NCBI GenBank assembly: GCA_039707465.1
Contig: CM077644.1
Location: 77,708,875 to 77,772,874, forward strand
Reading direction: 5' to 3'
DNA from: Rhabdophis nuchalis
Taxonomy: Eukaryota; Chordata; Lepidosauria; Squamata; Natricidae
Length of the DNA stretch: 64,000 nt
Made by a program: the position numbers and the translations under genes. Under the pieces are notes generated by a model. The model saw only the letters and a program-made list of their open reading frames with translations. It made no database searches and was not told the origin of the DNA. Below are positions 34,485 through 48,189 of the stretch, in pieces (the stretch's first letter is position 1; every line of letters starts with the position of its first letter).

Positions 34485-37400
34485 GCCCTCAGTGTTAACG
34501 AGGGCCCACCTCAATGACGGACTGGTGAATCCTGAGAGGTGGAGGAAGCTTAGAGGGTTTTTAGGGGTTTTTTAAACTAAACTTTTAAGGGGTTCCAGGG
34601 AAGAGAGAGGGATAACAGTAATTATGGAAGTGGGTGAGGGGAACAACCCACGGGGTACTATGTCTAGGCCGACCCATGATCCCGATGGAGAGAACATAGG
34701 GTCCACTTCTAGGGGGGGAACAGAGGTCAAGTTAACAGAGGGCCATACCATCAGGACAATATGTGGGAGGGGTAGGTATGGCAAGAGCTGGAGACCATAT
34801 CATGCTTCAGGACTGCACACCCACTGTCTTCAAGCGATTGTGCGCTCCGGTCTCCATGGCTCCTCTCGCAACCCAGGAGGTCCGGGTTCTCAGGGCCTGG
34901 GCTCAAGGCTGATGTTGTGCAATGCCAGGTCCATTATCAACAAGGCCCCCCTCATCCATGATTTGGTACTAGAGGGGGAGCCGGACCTGGTGGGTGTTAC
35001 GGAAACCTGGCTGGGCCACGAGGGGGGAGTGCCCCTTGTCGAAATGTGCCCATCAGGCTACCAGGCATTTCATCAGCCACGAGCCCAAGGCCGGGGTGGA
35101 GGGGTGGTGGTTATTGTTAAGGAGGGCCTAGATCCGAGGGAGACCGCGGTGCCGCAGATAGATGGCTGTGAGGTCCTGGGTGTGAAATGGGGCCTTGGAA
35201 GGCAGTTGGACTTGCTGATTGTGTACCTGGCTCCCCGCTACGTCTCAGCAGCCCTGCCCAAGCTCCTCGAGGTGATAGCCGAGGTGGCGGTTGGGACCCC
35301 CAGGCTATTAGTCATGGGGGACTTCAACCTGCCATCGGTAGGTGAAACCTCTGGGATAGCTCAGGAGTTCATGGCCTCCATGACGGCCATGGACCTGACC
35401 CAAGTAATTTGTGGTCCCATTCACACCGGGGGCCACACACTGGATCTTGTTTTTGTCCCCGGCCAGTAGAGTAGTGATCTGGGATTAGGGGATTTAATGA
35501 TTACACCCCTGTCATGGACAGATCACTCTCTCCTTCGACTGGACTTTCCAACCGCTTCCCCCCACTGAAGGGAGGCGGAACCGGAAACACCAAGATGGTT
35601 CCGCCCCAGGGTCCTGATGGACCCAGAGAGGTTCCAGACAAAGCTTGGGTCAATACCAGGGACCCTGACTCGCGGCTCAACCGAGGACCTAGTGGTGGCC
35701 TGGAATAATGTGGCCACTGGGGCCCTGGATCAGGTCGTGCCCTTGCGGCCTCTCACGCGGCACCGAACCACCTTGGCCCCTTGGTTTTTCGAGGAGCTGA
35801 GGTTGATGAAGCGCCGCAAGACATGCCTAGAGAGAATTTGGAGGTCCACTCGCGCCAAATTGGACCGAACACATGTTAGGTCCCATTTGAAGACCTACCT
35901 CATGGCGATAAGAGCAGCGAAATGTAATTATTTCGCCGCCCTTATCACATCCGCAGATAACTGCCCTGCCGCCCTGTTTAGAGTGACCCGCTCCCTCCTC
36001 CAACAGAGGCCGTGGGAAGCTCCCATGCAGGGTCATGCAGAGGAATTTGGACTTTATCTGCAGGACAAAATCGCTCATATCCAGAGCGAGTTGGCCTCCA
36101 ATGAGATTAGTCCGGGCGGGCAAATGGAGGCAGGCCTTGAGACCGTTTTGTGGGAAGAGTTTGACCTTGTGACTCCAGATGACATGGACAGGTTGTTGGG
36201 GAGGCTGAATGCTACCATATGTTTATTGGACCCGTGTCCCTCCTGGCTGGTACTGGCCTCCCGGGAGGTTACACAAGGCTGGCTCCAGGAAATAGTGAAC
36301 GCCTCCTTGAGTGAGGGGTTTCTACCGACCATCTTGAAAGAGGCGGTGGTAAGACCCCTCCTCAAGAGGCCTTCCCTGGACCCAGCATTGTTGGTTAATT
36401 ACCATCCAGTCTCCAACCTCAGCTTTCTTGCTAAGGTTGTAGAGAGTGTGGTAGCACAACAGTTCCCCTGTTACCTGGAGGAAACCGTCTATCTAGACCC
36501 GCGCCAGTCCGGCTTCCAGCCTGGGTACAGCATGGAGACGGTATTGGTCGCGTTGGTAGATGATCTCCGGAGGGCTCGGGATAGGGGATGTTCCTCTATC
36601 CTGGTCCTGTTAGATCTCTCAGTGGCTTTTGATGCCATCAACCATGGTATCTTATTGCACCGGATGGAGGGGTTGGGGATGGGAGACACCGTATTATGGT
36701 GGTTCTCTTCCTACCTCTCCGACCGGTCGCAATCTGTGTTGACAGGGGGGCAGAGATCGTCCTCGAGGCCCCTCACTTGTGGGGTGCCACAGGGGTTGGT
36801 CCTCTCGGCCCTCCTGTTTAACACCTATATGAAGCCTCTGGGTGAGATCATCCATGGTTTTGGGGTAGAGTACCATCAGTATGCTGATGATACTCAGCTG
36901 TACATCTCTACCCCTAACCACCCCAACGATGCCGTTGAAGTGATGTCCCAGTGTTTGGAAGCCGTGCGGGTCTGGATGGGGAGGAACAAGCTCCGATTCA
37001 ACCTGTCCAAGACCGAGTGGCTGTGGTTTCCGGCATCTCGATATAGCCAGTTAGTGCCACCTCTGGCTATCGGGGGCGAGTCATTAGCCCCCGCAGAAAG
37101 GGCTCGCAACTTGGGTGTCCTCCTGGACTCTCGGCTGTCCATGGACGACCATGTGATGGCCGTGGCCAGGGGGGCTTTCTATCAGGTTCACCTGATACGC
37201 CCCTTTCTAGATCGGGATGCCCTCGGCACAGTCACTCAAGCCCTCGTTACTTCCCGCCTGGACTACTGTAATGCTCTCTACATGGGGCTCCCCTTGAGAT
37301 GCACCCAGAGACTCCAGTTAGTGCAGAATGCGGCCGTGCGGGAGATTTTGGGAGTCGCACGGTACTCCCGTATAACACCTCTCCTGCCCGAGCTGCACTG

Positions 37401-37890
37401 GCTGCCTGTGGTCTTCCGGGTGCGCTTCAAGGTGCTAGTTACCATCTTTAAAGCGCTCCATGGCACGGGTCCTGGCTACCTGCGAGACCGCATCCTACTA
37501 CATACTTCCCTTCGACCTGTCCGCTCCCACAGAGAGGGCCTCCTCAGGGTGCCGTCTGCCGGTCAATGCCGGCTGGCGACCACCAGGGGACGGGCCTTCT
37601 CTGTGGCGGGTCCGGCTCTCTGGAACGACCTCCCCCCCAACATCCGAACCATCACGGACCTGCGCCTCTTCCGCCGGGCACTTAAAGCTTATTTCTTCCA
37701 CCTGGCTGGCCTGACATAGATAGATTAACGAGTAATTTTAATTGAATTTTAATAATTTTAAATTATTTTAGCACAGAGTTTAATTATTTAATTCCATTTT
37801 ATATTGTTGTACTTGTTGGTTTTATCTTTTCTATGCACCGCCCTGAGTCCCATCTGGGAGAATAGGGCGGTATATAAATTCGAAATAAAC
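34485..37890 (+). mobile_element. Near full-length L2 LINE, two nonsense codons
   Basis: The ATG at 34624 opens a frame (MEVGEGNNPRG...) that continues in the same phase to 37719, interrupted by TAG at 35467-35469 (copy 1 has TGG) and TGA at 35566-35568. The endonuclease (NARSIINK, LVGVTETWLGHEGG, VMGDFNLPS) and RT (PVSNLSFLAKVVES, LDLSVAFDAINH, GVPQGLVLSALLFN, YADD at 36880-36891) are complete. A small in-frame deletion lies at QVHLIRPFLDRDAL. The catalytic-region changes DTIDH to DAINH and QGSVLSP to QGLVLSA suggest it is inactive anyway. The 3' UTR ends CTATGCACCGCCCTGAGTCC..GCGGTATATAAATTCG. Confidence 0.9.
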
Positions 37891-39930
37891 TAAACTAATC
37901 TGTTGAATTCAGGACAATATTTCAAACATTGAAAGCAATGGGCTACCTTGTTTTTCACTCCAGAACTGGCAGAAAATAAAAGGAACAGTTCATGTTCACT
38001 AATACACAATGCCCAAATTGCAAAGTAATAATAATATCAGTTGATTTTTAAAGATTGTTTCAAAACATCTTAAAAAATCTATTAAAGGACTCAATCAGTA
38101 ATCAGGAAAAAACCCTTACTTTCTCAACAGAGAAAATGTTTCAGTTTGTTAAATTAAACTCCAACAGAGTATATAAACAAATGTAAAGGCACACGAACAA
38201 CAAAAGGTAATCTATTTAACAAATACATTTTCAGTTAAAAATAACCTAGATGTTTTAACAGCTTAACAGGAGCAAGTAATCTCTCTCTGAAAAAAAAAAA
38301 AATAGTCAAGTCAACTAAATTAAACACAGTGCTGCAGCTTTTTTTCCTGTTTTCAAGGATTATTAAAAGTAATTTTGTAATTAGTGATCCAATGCAAAAT
38401 TCCTTTTAATACTTATTTGTATTAATAGAGAATTTTAAGTAGTAGTAATATTTAATAGTATTAGCATTAACACTTTAGTGTTAATAATAGTAATACTATT
38501 ATTTGGTATTAATAAATAGTATCTGCAACTATATTAACTGCATGAATAAATAGAAATTGTAGATATGGCCAGATAGTGAACAAGAAAAGAAGCCAATCCA
38601 CTAACAGGTAAGTCAGCAAAAGTTGAAAAACAGATGTTTAGCACAGTACAGGAAAAAAAAGAGCAGAATTATTTATCATAGTGCCAAAGTAACATAGAAC
38701 TAATAGTCTTGAAACTTGACTAGCTTCAAAAACCTGAACACAATTCGTAAACACATCTTAAGTCATATTAAATCAGCACAAGACAAAAACTTTGCACTTG
38801 TATGTGAAAGAGCATTAAAAAAAAACCACACACACAGAATGTATATTAAATGTTAAATGTCAGAATGTATATTAAAAGTCAAACAGATCTGCTAACATTA
38901 GACGTTATTTTAACAGCATTTTAACACTCACTTATTTATTAAATGTATAAATGCAAGCCCATTCCCATACACCTTTGCATTATCTGTCTGCAACATTAAA
39001 TATAGTAACATGGATTGCACCTGCTGATCCAGATAAATTCTAACTGGCCTGGCACACAAGAAACTAAGATTAAAATTAATTTTCACTCCTGGAAGCTTCC
39101 TTTGGGCCTTTCACTGTCTTTTATCTCCTCTCCTTCACAGGGTTGCTATTGTTTAGGAAATAATGAATTCCGGAAGGAAAAAAAAAACCAGGATATCAAT
39201 CTGACAAATGAATAAATTAAAGGTGTCTCTAGGACAATGTTTTGGGGTTTTTGGGGGGGGGGACAGCAATCACTTTCCAGGTATCTGCAAACAACAATTT
39301 TGTTTGCTTATGCATTAAACTGCTGCTTTCCTCTTAACACTCCAATCCCACAGTGTCCCATTCTTCAAAGGACAATAGTAGCAGTGGTATAACTAGCCGC
39401 TGCTCATAGATTAACTAGGTTGGAAACAGATTGGAAAAACAGAAACGTATTACAAGTAGAAACACTTGGAGCAATAGAAGAGAATATTTGTCTGCCTATT
39501 AAATTTTTGACTGCCCATTAAATTATGTCAACAGCAATGCTTCATAGCTCTTTGGGAGAATCAGGAACAAATCTTGCAAAAGAAGGCAAATATATGTGCC
39601 CCAGGATATTGTTGCAGGATCCTATCTGGGTCAGTCACCAGGACCAGAGGTTTTGTCTTCCGAGCTTTTGGACTGGACTCCCCCATCTTCAAGGAGCTTC
39701 CCTCTAGCAGAGTGTGTGTGCATTGGGCTATTCTGTGCAGTATTTATATGGTGGCTGTTGTGTGTTGCTCAGCAGAAGTGCTGATTTATCCCAGGTTATC
39801 AGGTACTTGGGAGACAGGGGCTTGGCATCTCAAGGAAACAACAGCCAATGACTTAATAGCCATCAATCTACATCTAAAGTGCTAAACACAGTCTGGTTCC
39901 GGTGACCAACCCTGCAGGAACAAACCTCTT
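37891..39930. other. SGIP1 intron, no gene seen
   Basis: AT-rich intron. Short frames around 39525-39885 lie in a GC-richer patch that may be an old repeat but was not recognised. Confidence 0.4.
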
Positions 39931-39939
39931 TTTTTGTGT

Positions 39940-40145
39940 GCCTTGAAATCAGACTTGATTCCTAGCAATTTACTGAACAAGCCTCTGCACAATCTTTATG
40001 GAAGTGGTTTGTCATTGCTTTCTTCCTCAGGCTAAAGGACTGTGACTGGCTCAAAGTCAGCAGTTGCTTTCATAACCAAGGCAGGACTAGAAATCGTGGC
40101 CCCCCTGATTTCTGTAGTGCCTTAACCATTATACCAACTTAGATC
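39940..40145 (-). mobile_element. tRNA-derived SINE, antisense
   Basis: Read on the - strand it starts AGTTGGTATAATGGTTAAGG, a tRNA-like A-box region, followed by CACGATTTCTAGTCCTGCC and GCAATGACAAACCACTTCC, and ends near TCAAGTCTGATTTCAAGGCA. This organisation fits the Sauria/ACA-type SINEs of squamates. Confidence 0.7.
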
Positions 40146-40819
40146 TGAAGAAATCTCTGCAGTATGGTACATAATAAAATATTTTGTGCATTCATGCTAA
40201 TTAAGTAGACAGTAATATTTAGCCTGAAAAAATAAATGCACTGGAATGAATGGCAATTCTCCTTGCATTTATTCTGGAAAATGAAGCTTTTCTTTTTTGA
40301 CATATCTATGCACCTGGGTATGAAGAGTGAGACACATTAGAAATTGACTTATATAATAGATGTGTTCATATGCTGTTACTTATGATTTCTGCCCAGAAAT
40401 GTATTTTCAGAACATTTTTATCTTCTGCGGGAAAAAGCCTGATTCTATTTGCAAATAGCTTATTAAACAAGGTGTTTACATCCAAATGTTGACACGTTGG
40501 CACAATGCTGGTTTTCAGGTGAATAAATGCATGTTATTTAGAATTGCTTGGCTCCATATGCATAAATAAATACCTAGAACAGACTTGAATTATTTCAGAT
40601 GTATTGCTATATTTTGACAATAATGAAAGTAATTAAAAACACAGGAAATATATAGGAATACAATCAACAACACCCAAAGAGTGCTAAACTAACAACTTAC
40701 AGTTCTTAATGTTTCTTATTGTTAAAGTCAAAAATAGAATTTAAAAAACCCTCGGAAACCTGAATATAGAAGACCATATGTTAGTTCTTCATGAACTAGG
40801 CAAAACTCTACACTCTAAG

Positions 40820-40956
40820 CCAAGGGCCCTCCAAATGCCAGCAACCGGTCTGTGCAAACAAGTGAAACTCCATCTGCGGAATGCAGGTAGCATGCAAAAC
40901 CATGCGCCTCGTGGTATTGCATGTTGCCTGGTACCCAAAAGGTTGAGGACTGCTGG
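40820..40956. mobile_element. hAT-like short element
   Basis: The left end CCAAGGGCCCTCCAAATGCC and the right end AAAAGGTTGAGGACTGCTG fit the CAGCGGTCCTCAAC-type terminal repeat. TCTAAG flanks both sides, but the duplication is not a clean 8-mer. Confidence 0.55.
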
Positions 40957-41646
40957 TCTAAGCTGCTTGCCCCCTTCACTGCTCCTGGCCATTTCTAAAG
41001 CCAGCTTTACAAATTCCTCTCTGTATGGCAGAGGATTGTCAATGGGGTCAGCTTGGTGCTACCGATGGACCAATCTGGTTGTACCATAGAATTTCACTGG
41101 TTGTTCTCCTCTTTCTTGCCTTCTGCATTTGGGCAGATAAAGCTCATTGTCTGGCCCTTTGTGGGTTGGTCCACCCATCCATATCTTTTCCTCTGCTACC
41201 TTTTAACTGATCCCCATTCTATTCCTGTGTTTTCCCAGATGTTTGCAAGCACAGTTATTCTGCGTTCTCTTCATTAACATTAACAGAGCCCTATTCTCTC
41301 CTCCCCCTGCCCATTATTATCTTGATGCTACAATAAATAAGTAATGGGAATAAGTGTCAGCCTTTTGGGGTGGATCAGACCAAAAAATCAACTCCCCAAG
41401 AAACTACAATGGTACTTGATTGATTGTGTCCATCATGTCTTAGACAGATGTTCTACATTAGCACTTTATTGAGATAAGCTATCCTGATTATACTTTCTCC
41501 CCGCCCTGTTATATTCCAGTGAATCAAGGAGAACCCTGCCTGAGTCTTTTCCAAATACTATCTTGATTCACAGGACTTCAGGAAAGTTACAGTCCCTCTT
41601 TATTTAGATAACAGTTCTCTCAAGGTCAATTCCCCAGTTCTCTATA

Positions 41647-42015
41647 CAGGTAGTACTTGACTTACAATCATTTCTTTAGTGACTGTTTGAAATTATAACA
41701 GCACTGAAAAAGTGATTTATGACTGTTTTTCACACTTACAAATGTTGCAAAATCCCCATGGTCACATAATCAAAATGCAGGGGACTTGGCAAGTGGCATA
41801 TATTTATATATATATATTTTAGTTGGCTATTGACAAGCAAAGTCAATGGGGGGGGGGAGCCAAATTCAGTTAAAAATTATATGATTCACTTAATATCTGC
41901 AACTTAACAACTGTGGCAAAAAAAGGCTGTAAAATGGGACAAACCTCACAGCCACCACCTTGCTTAGCAACAGAAATTTTGAGCTCAATTGTAGTTGTAA
42001 ATTGAGGACTACCTA
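41647..42015. mobile_element. Tigger/mariner-like palindromic MITE, TA target
   Basis: Ends CAGGTAGTACTTGACTTAC and GTAAATTGAGGACTACCTA are inverted repeats and both are flanked by TA. Interior patterns such as TTTAGTGACTGTTTGAAATT and GCTTAGCAACAGAAATTTTG recur in the elements at 20966 and 48190. Confidence 0.8.
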
Positions 42016-42129
42016 TACTAGATGATTTTTGTTCTTCCCATACAGAATAAGTATTAATTTTGCAATATTAAAGAACTGATGATTCGGATTCACAGAAGCA
42101 AAGAAATTCCATTCTCATCCTTTTATCCT

Positions 42130-42240
42130 TTCGAGATGGGTAAAATGAGGACCCAGATTGTTGGGGGCAATATGCTGACTCTGTAAACTGCTTAGAGAAG
42201 GCTGTAAAATTGTATATAAGTCTAAGTGCTATTGTTATTC
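42130..42240 (+). mobile_element. SINE 3' fragment
   Basis: GGTAAAATGAGGACCCAGAT, then CTGTAAACTGCTTAGAGA and GTATATAAGTCTAAGTGC match the body and tail of the SINE at 6588-6806. The tRNA head is missing. Confidence 0.75.
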
Positions 42241-42271
42241 ACTGAAATTTTGTACCTCTATTCCAACATAC

Positions 42272-42575
42272 CAGTGGTGGGTTGCTCTTACCATCGCTAC
42301 CAGTATGCTGCTTGTGGTCTGTTTGTGCATGTGCTGGAAATGTGTTGCACATGCATGCGCAGTCCACTGCCCCTGTGACAACCAGCTGCTTGTTGGGCTC
42401 GTGCAGGTACCACATGCTGTGCATGCCTGTGCACTTTGACGTTTCCCATAAAAACAGCTATAGAGCATGGACGGGTGAGTGGGTCAAACAAGCCACTGTA
42501 CCGGTACGCTCTCAGCTGCTCCCGGCCACTACCAATACGGCGGTACCAGGCCGTACCCGCAGCAACTCACCACTG
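42272..42575. mobile_element. hAT MITE abutting an L2 tail
   Basis: Terminal repeats CAGTGGTGGGTTGCTC and GCAGCAACTCACCACTG. Flanking 8-mers CAACATAC and CAATATCG match poorly (5 of 8). The right end touches the ATATTCG tail of the - strand L2. Confidence 0.65.
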
Positions 42576-44573
42576 CAATATCGAATATCGAATATCGAAT
42601 ATTTATTTGTATAACCGCGTCCTCTCCCCTAGGGGACTCGGAGCGGTGTACAGGGAGGAACAAAACAGCATAAAATATATACATGAATACAATAAATACA
42701 ATAAAAACAAATTAAATGTGACTATCCCTGCACTAAAATTCCCATTTAAAATTAACAATCCCTAATCCCTGGGCAGAGACTAACCTAGGCCGGCCAAGCA
42801 GAAAAAGTGAGTTTTTAATTTCTGACGGAAGGAGCGGAGGTCCATAGTTGTTCTAATGTTGGGGGGAAGGTCGTTCCAGAGGGCTGGGCCTGCCACAGAG
42901 AAGGCCCTTCCCCTGGGCGTCGCCCGCTGACAAAGTCTAGTGGACGGCACCCGGAGCAGTCCCTCTCTGTGGGAGCGAATCGGCCGGGAGGATGTATGGG
43001 GCAGAATCCGATCCCGCAGATAGCTAGGTCCCGAGCCATGGAGCGCTTTAAAGATGAGAACTAACACCTTGAAGCGCACCCGAAAGACGACAGGTAGCCA
43101 GTGCAGCTCGCGCAAGAGCGGTGTTACATGGGTATACCTTGCGGTACCCATTATTGCTCGCGCGGCTGCATTCTGGACCAGCTGAAGTCTTCGGGTGCAC
43201 CTCAAGGGGAGCCCCATGTAGAGAGAGTTACAATAGTCCAGTCGGGATGTCACGAGAGCATGGGTGACTGTGCGAAGGGCGTCCCGATCCAATAGGGGGC
43301 GCAACTGGCGAACCAGGCGAACCTGGTAAAACGCCCTCCTGGCCACGGCTGTCACTTGATCTTCCATGGACAGCCGGGCATCCAGGAGGACACCCAAGTT
43401 GCGCGCCCCATCCACTGGGGCAAGATGTTCGCCCCCAATGGCCAGCGATGGAGTCAGCTGGTTGAATCGGGCAGCCGGAAACCACAGCCACTCGGTCTTG
43501 GTCGGGTTGAGCCTGAGTCCGTTTCTTCCCATCCAGATCCGTACGGCTTCCAGGCACTGGCACATCACCGCTACGGCATCGTTGGGGTGGTTTGGGGTAG
43601 ATATATACAGCTGAGTATCATCAGCGTAGAGATGGTACTCTACCCCAAAACCACTGATGATCTCACCCAGCGGCTTCATATATGTGTTAAACAGGAGAGG
43701 CGAGAGGACCGACCCCTGAGGCACCCCACATGTGAGGGGTCTCGGGGTCGACCTCTGCTCTCCTGTCAACACAAATTGCGATCGGCCAGAGAGGTAGGAG
43801 GAGAACCACCGTAAAACGGTGCCTCCCACCCCCAACCCCCCCAGCCGATGCAATAGGATACCATGGTCGATGGTATCGAAAGCCGCCGAGAGGTCTAATA
43901 GGACCAGGATGGAGGAACAACCCCCATCTCTGGCCCTCCAGAGATCATCGACCAACGCGACCAATGCCGTCTCGGTGCTATGCCCGGGCCGAAAGCCGGA
44001 CTGGCGCGGGTCTAGATAATCAACTTCCTCCAGGTGACGGGGAAACTGTTGTGCCACCACACTCTCAACAACCTTCGCCAAGAAGGGAAGGTTGGAGACT
44101 GGACGATAGTTGGTTAAAAGAGCTGGATCCAAAGAGGGCTTCTTAAGGAGGGGCCTCACCATAGCCTCTTTTAGGGAAGCAGGCAAGGAACCCTCACTTA
44201 AGGATGCGTTGACAACCTCTTGGAGCCAGCCTCGTGTCACCTCCCAGGATGCCAGTACAAGCCAGGAGGGACACGGGTCCAATAAACATGTGGTGGCTCG
44301 CAGTCGCCCACGTAACCTGTCCATATCCTTGGAAGTAACGGAGTCAAACTCCTCCCAAACAAGATCTGTCTTGTGGCATCCCACTGGGCCATCAATGGGG
44401 GCTAACTAACTCGTTCTGTATCTGAGCGATTTTCTCCTGCAGAAAAGTCACAAATTCCTCTGCTCTACCCTGTAGCGCGGCTTCCCGCACCCTCTGTTGG
44501 AGGAGGGAGCGGGTCACCCTAAACAGGGCGGCAGGGCGGTTTTCTGCGGATGCTATGAGGGTGGCACAATGAT
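42576..44573 (-). mobile_element. 5'-truncated L2 LINE on the - strand
   Basis: The - strand frame 44384 down to 42780 encodes 534 residues of uninterrupted RT and C-terminal domain (NYRPVSNLPFLAKVVES, LDLSAAFDTIDH, GVPQGSVLSPLLFN, YADD at 43617-43628). Just upstream a GTTA duplication near 44402-44409 shifts the frame relative to the other copies. The 5' truncation is near 44573. The 3' tail is a short (CGATATT)n run at 42579-42603. It is very similar to the 23991 copy, so it is young. Confidence 0.92.
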
Positions 44574-45075
44574 ACCTACAACATACCTACACTGCAGCCA
44601 AACGACTTTTAAAAAGAGGTTTGTTTAGGAGGGAGCCTTTGCAGTAATATACACAGAAGGAGAAATAAATAACAGTATGCTTCAACCAGCCTATGCAAAT
44701 TATAGTCACCCAAAAAATGTAAGGATAAAACAAAGCTATTTTGCAAAAATGGGACTCACATGTTAGCCAGAAGTCTTTATTGGACTTCATTTCCTTTAAG
44801 AGCCATCAATGAGTCAACTGAAAGATGAACAGGAGGAAAGTGGAAGGATAAAATAATCATACAGGCAGAAGCTTGGTGCTGAGGTGGGGAGAGCATGCAA
44901 GATGCTATAGTCAAATAGTGCTGAGGGTATGTTAGATTGGAATGAAATGTGATAGATCAATCGCTTGGAAATGCTTAAGATTGCTCAGAATAGAAATAGT
45001 ATCTTTGAAGCAGAGCTTCAAAACATAGGTAGGGCATATATTTGTGATGGGCTGAGAGTTGGTGGAGGATGATAT
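44574..45075. other. SGIP1 intron, no gene seen
   Basis: Ordinary AT-rich sequence, no repeat or exon recognised. Confidence 0.4.
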
Positions 45076-45079
45076 CTGT

Positions 45080-46215
45080 TCCTATATTTGAGAAGCGATG
45101 AGTGGCCCATAGTTGTGATGGGACCCGGCCAAATTCTAAATCACAGATTTTATTTTTTTTACTTTAGGCTTAATCCCTGTTGTTGCACAGTTGTTCCATT
45201 CACTTGCAGGACAAAAATACAAGTTATTATTATTATCTGTTCACAACGATGTGAAGTCAGAGTTGCCAATTCTTCAGTCTACGTATCAAGTTCTTCCCCA
45301 AAATCTAGGATGTCACAATGCATCAGTGTAGTATATAGGTGAATCCAAGTATTGTGGCCTTTTGCAATTGATAGATGGAGATTTTTTTTCTAAGTACTGC
45401 CCACGATTTTTTCATATGGCACCCAGTATGCCAATAACAACTGGGATCACCATACTGGTTTATGCCATAATCTTTCGTTTCAGTTTTCAGATTTTGTTAC
45501 TTCGTGTTCTTTTTCAATTCTTTGTCTTCTATTCTACTATCCTCTGGTATTGCCACATCAATTTATCCACAATTTTTACTTTCAACCACAGTCATGTTTG
45601 ATGTATTATGAGCTAAGACTTTATCCCATATTTTCACCTGCTCATTGTCAACTTCTTTTTCAACTCAATATTTCCACCAATTTTTTATAATTTGTATATG
45701 ATAATTTTTACAGATGTTCCAATGAATCAGTTTTTGCAACTGTATTATTTCATTGATTATAATCAGCTTGTGCCATCTTGCATGAGTGAAGTATATGAGC
45801 TACTGTTTCTTTTACTTCTTTGCACAATCTGCATTAATCATTTAATTTTTCAGTTCTGGCCTTGATTGCATTAATTCTAATAGCTTGCTCTTGCACAGTC
45901 AAAGTAGTCTTCAATTTCTTTCTTTAAAAAAAAATGTTCCAGTTGTAAGCCATTGCCAGATTTTATCTTTATCCACTTTCTCCTGCATCTTTTGCAGAAG
46001 TTCACCAAATAATGCTTTTCTTTACCAGACTTCTGTTCAGGATTTCTTCTTTTTTTTATACCATTTTGATATTCACCTTTTGTTTCCTGTACATTTAGTA
46101 ACTTCCAGTCTTTAATTTGCATCAGTGCTTGTTCTTGGCTGTCTTTTACATACACCCTTTGGTTCTCTGGTAGTTTGGATGATGATGATGATGATGTTGA
46201 TGATCCGTCCAACAA
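45080..46215 (-). mobile_element. R4/Dong-like LINE relic, C-terminal region
   Basis: On the - strand the degraded frame has CRLCKEVKETVAHILHSCK-like and KMAQADYN segments, then a region corresponding to a nuclease-like domain, with WINWCGN and VVIGILGAI-like remnants. The order (CxxC..H..C knuckle, MAQ.Y..RHD, PV..G.LG) fits the C-terminus of R4/Dong-type LINEs with a restriction-like endonuclease. There are many stops. A (GAT)n run lies at 46178-46198. Confidence 0.45.
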
Positions 46216-48187
46216 AAAACATCTTTAGACTAGGACTTTTCTAATTATTTGGGTTCTAAGAGTTTGGAAAGAATGATTATTACTATTACTGCATTGGTAA
46301 AAAGGAACAAATAAGCTATTTTAATTTATTTCTTAATTTATGTTTATATGTATGCATGGAACTGTATTTGTTTATTCTAGAAGTTTAAATGTACTTAAAT
46401 GTATCTAAATTTTCTCTGATTGGGCATACACATTGTAGGCAGGTGAGATGAAGGACTTTTATTAAATATGATATTAAAAACTGAGTAGTAAAAAGTTAAA
46501 ATTCATAATCCTCAAGGACAGTCAATGAGAAGGTGGGGAATAGGGTTTTTACTCCCAATGCCAAAAATTACCTATTTTGGGGGAACCTACAAAACAGAAA
46601 TCAGAATTTCCTAAAGTGGGATGGATAGAAGCACTACAAAGCTGTTTAACTATGTACTTAGAGAAGTTAATGGCTGGAGTTTGCTATAGTAAATACTTTA
46701 CTATATATTACTACTTTTTACTGGATTGAATCTTGAAGCTTTCTGAACTACTAAATGTGGTCTCCTGCTTCCCAGAAAACACTTGCTCACAATAATATAT
46801 TCAAGTCTATTTCAGTCATGACAGTTTAACTAAATCAATTCTAGAGAAACCATCCTCATCCCCTAGTTTTAGTTTAAATCACAGAATAGTTTTCTGCTGA
46901 TCATATACAGTATACACAAGGATTCAAGAAATGGCTCTGAAAATAAATCTGTACCTTTTCTTCTTGACTTGGTTTCTACGTTTGACTCTTATCCCAGTGT
47001 ATTCTTTGAAAATTAAAATACATGCACCCTCCCAGAGAGAGCATGCTATTGCTTAAGTATTAAATGAGATTTGTAGAAGGTGATTAATTAATGAAATTCT
47101 CATCTTTTGTAATTTGTAAGTGTAATATGCAAAAGCCCACTTTTCTTTCTTGTAATCATTGATGTATTGGGAATGGGAGGGGAACATTTGACCTTCAGTT
47201 TCTCACTATGCTAAATCAAACATAATAGAAAAAATTATATGGACTATATCTGCATATACTGGCTACTAAGGAAATATGCAGAATCTGTATCTAGTACCTC
47301 ATTTATTTTATCTAAACTTTAGCAGCCAACAATTGTTTATAGCTGAGTCACTATTACTAAAAAAAGTCACAAATTATGTATAATGCTTCTGAAACATGTT
47401 CTTTTAGTATAATCCATATGAATAATAATCAGCCTTTTCCAAAACTGAAACTCTCCAGATATGCTAGGACTTCAATTTCTAGATTTCTAATCAACAACTG
47501 AATGATACCAGACTAATGTAGGTACCTATGAGCTCTTTATGTCTCTCAACCTATTTCAGAGGTTCATAAAACAAAAAAAACTAACTGCACATCTCAAAGT
47601 AATTTCCACTGGAATATATTCCCCCTTTTTTTTCCAGAGAACTCATATGTTGAATTTTTGGCACTGCCTTGTTTTAAACTGGGAGAGAAGGAAGGAGTGG
47701 CAAAACAGATTATAGTTGTTCCTCCTTCCAGCCAAGGCTGTTATTCTCCAGCCATTCTCCTATGTTTATGAACATCATAATCAAATTTATTAAACACTAA
47801 ATCTTCTTTGGCTAATCATATTGAGCAATCAACACACATCTTTAGGTTTTCTCTTGTTGACTTCCCTTTTTTGCTTCATATACATTGTCCTTTAAGCAAC
47901 ATTTGAGTACTCACTATTACCAGTAGATTATTATGATCTAGAATTCAATTACCACTAGACTGCCATTAAAGAAATCCTCAAATGATTGGCCCAAATGGTC
48001 ATGTTCTACTGTACAACCACGCAAAAAAAAAAAAAAAACACCTGTGTTTCAATTAAAATGTTTTCATCAAACATTCCTCTTGTTTTGATATTATCTGAAT
48101 TATATTGACTTAGCTGTTTAAAGAAATGCACAAATATTGTATATATCTGTAGACTGTTTTTGTGATTAAAAAAAACAAGTTTGCTTT
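46216..48187. other. SGIP1 intron, no gene seen
   Basis: AT-rich intron. A degenerate trace of the hAT MITE core (AGGACTTCAATTTCTAGATT) occurs near 47466. Confidence 0.4.
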
Positions 48188-48189
48188 TA

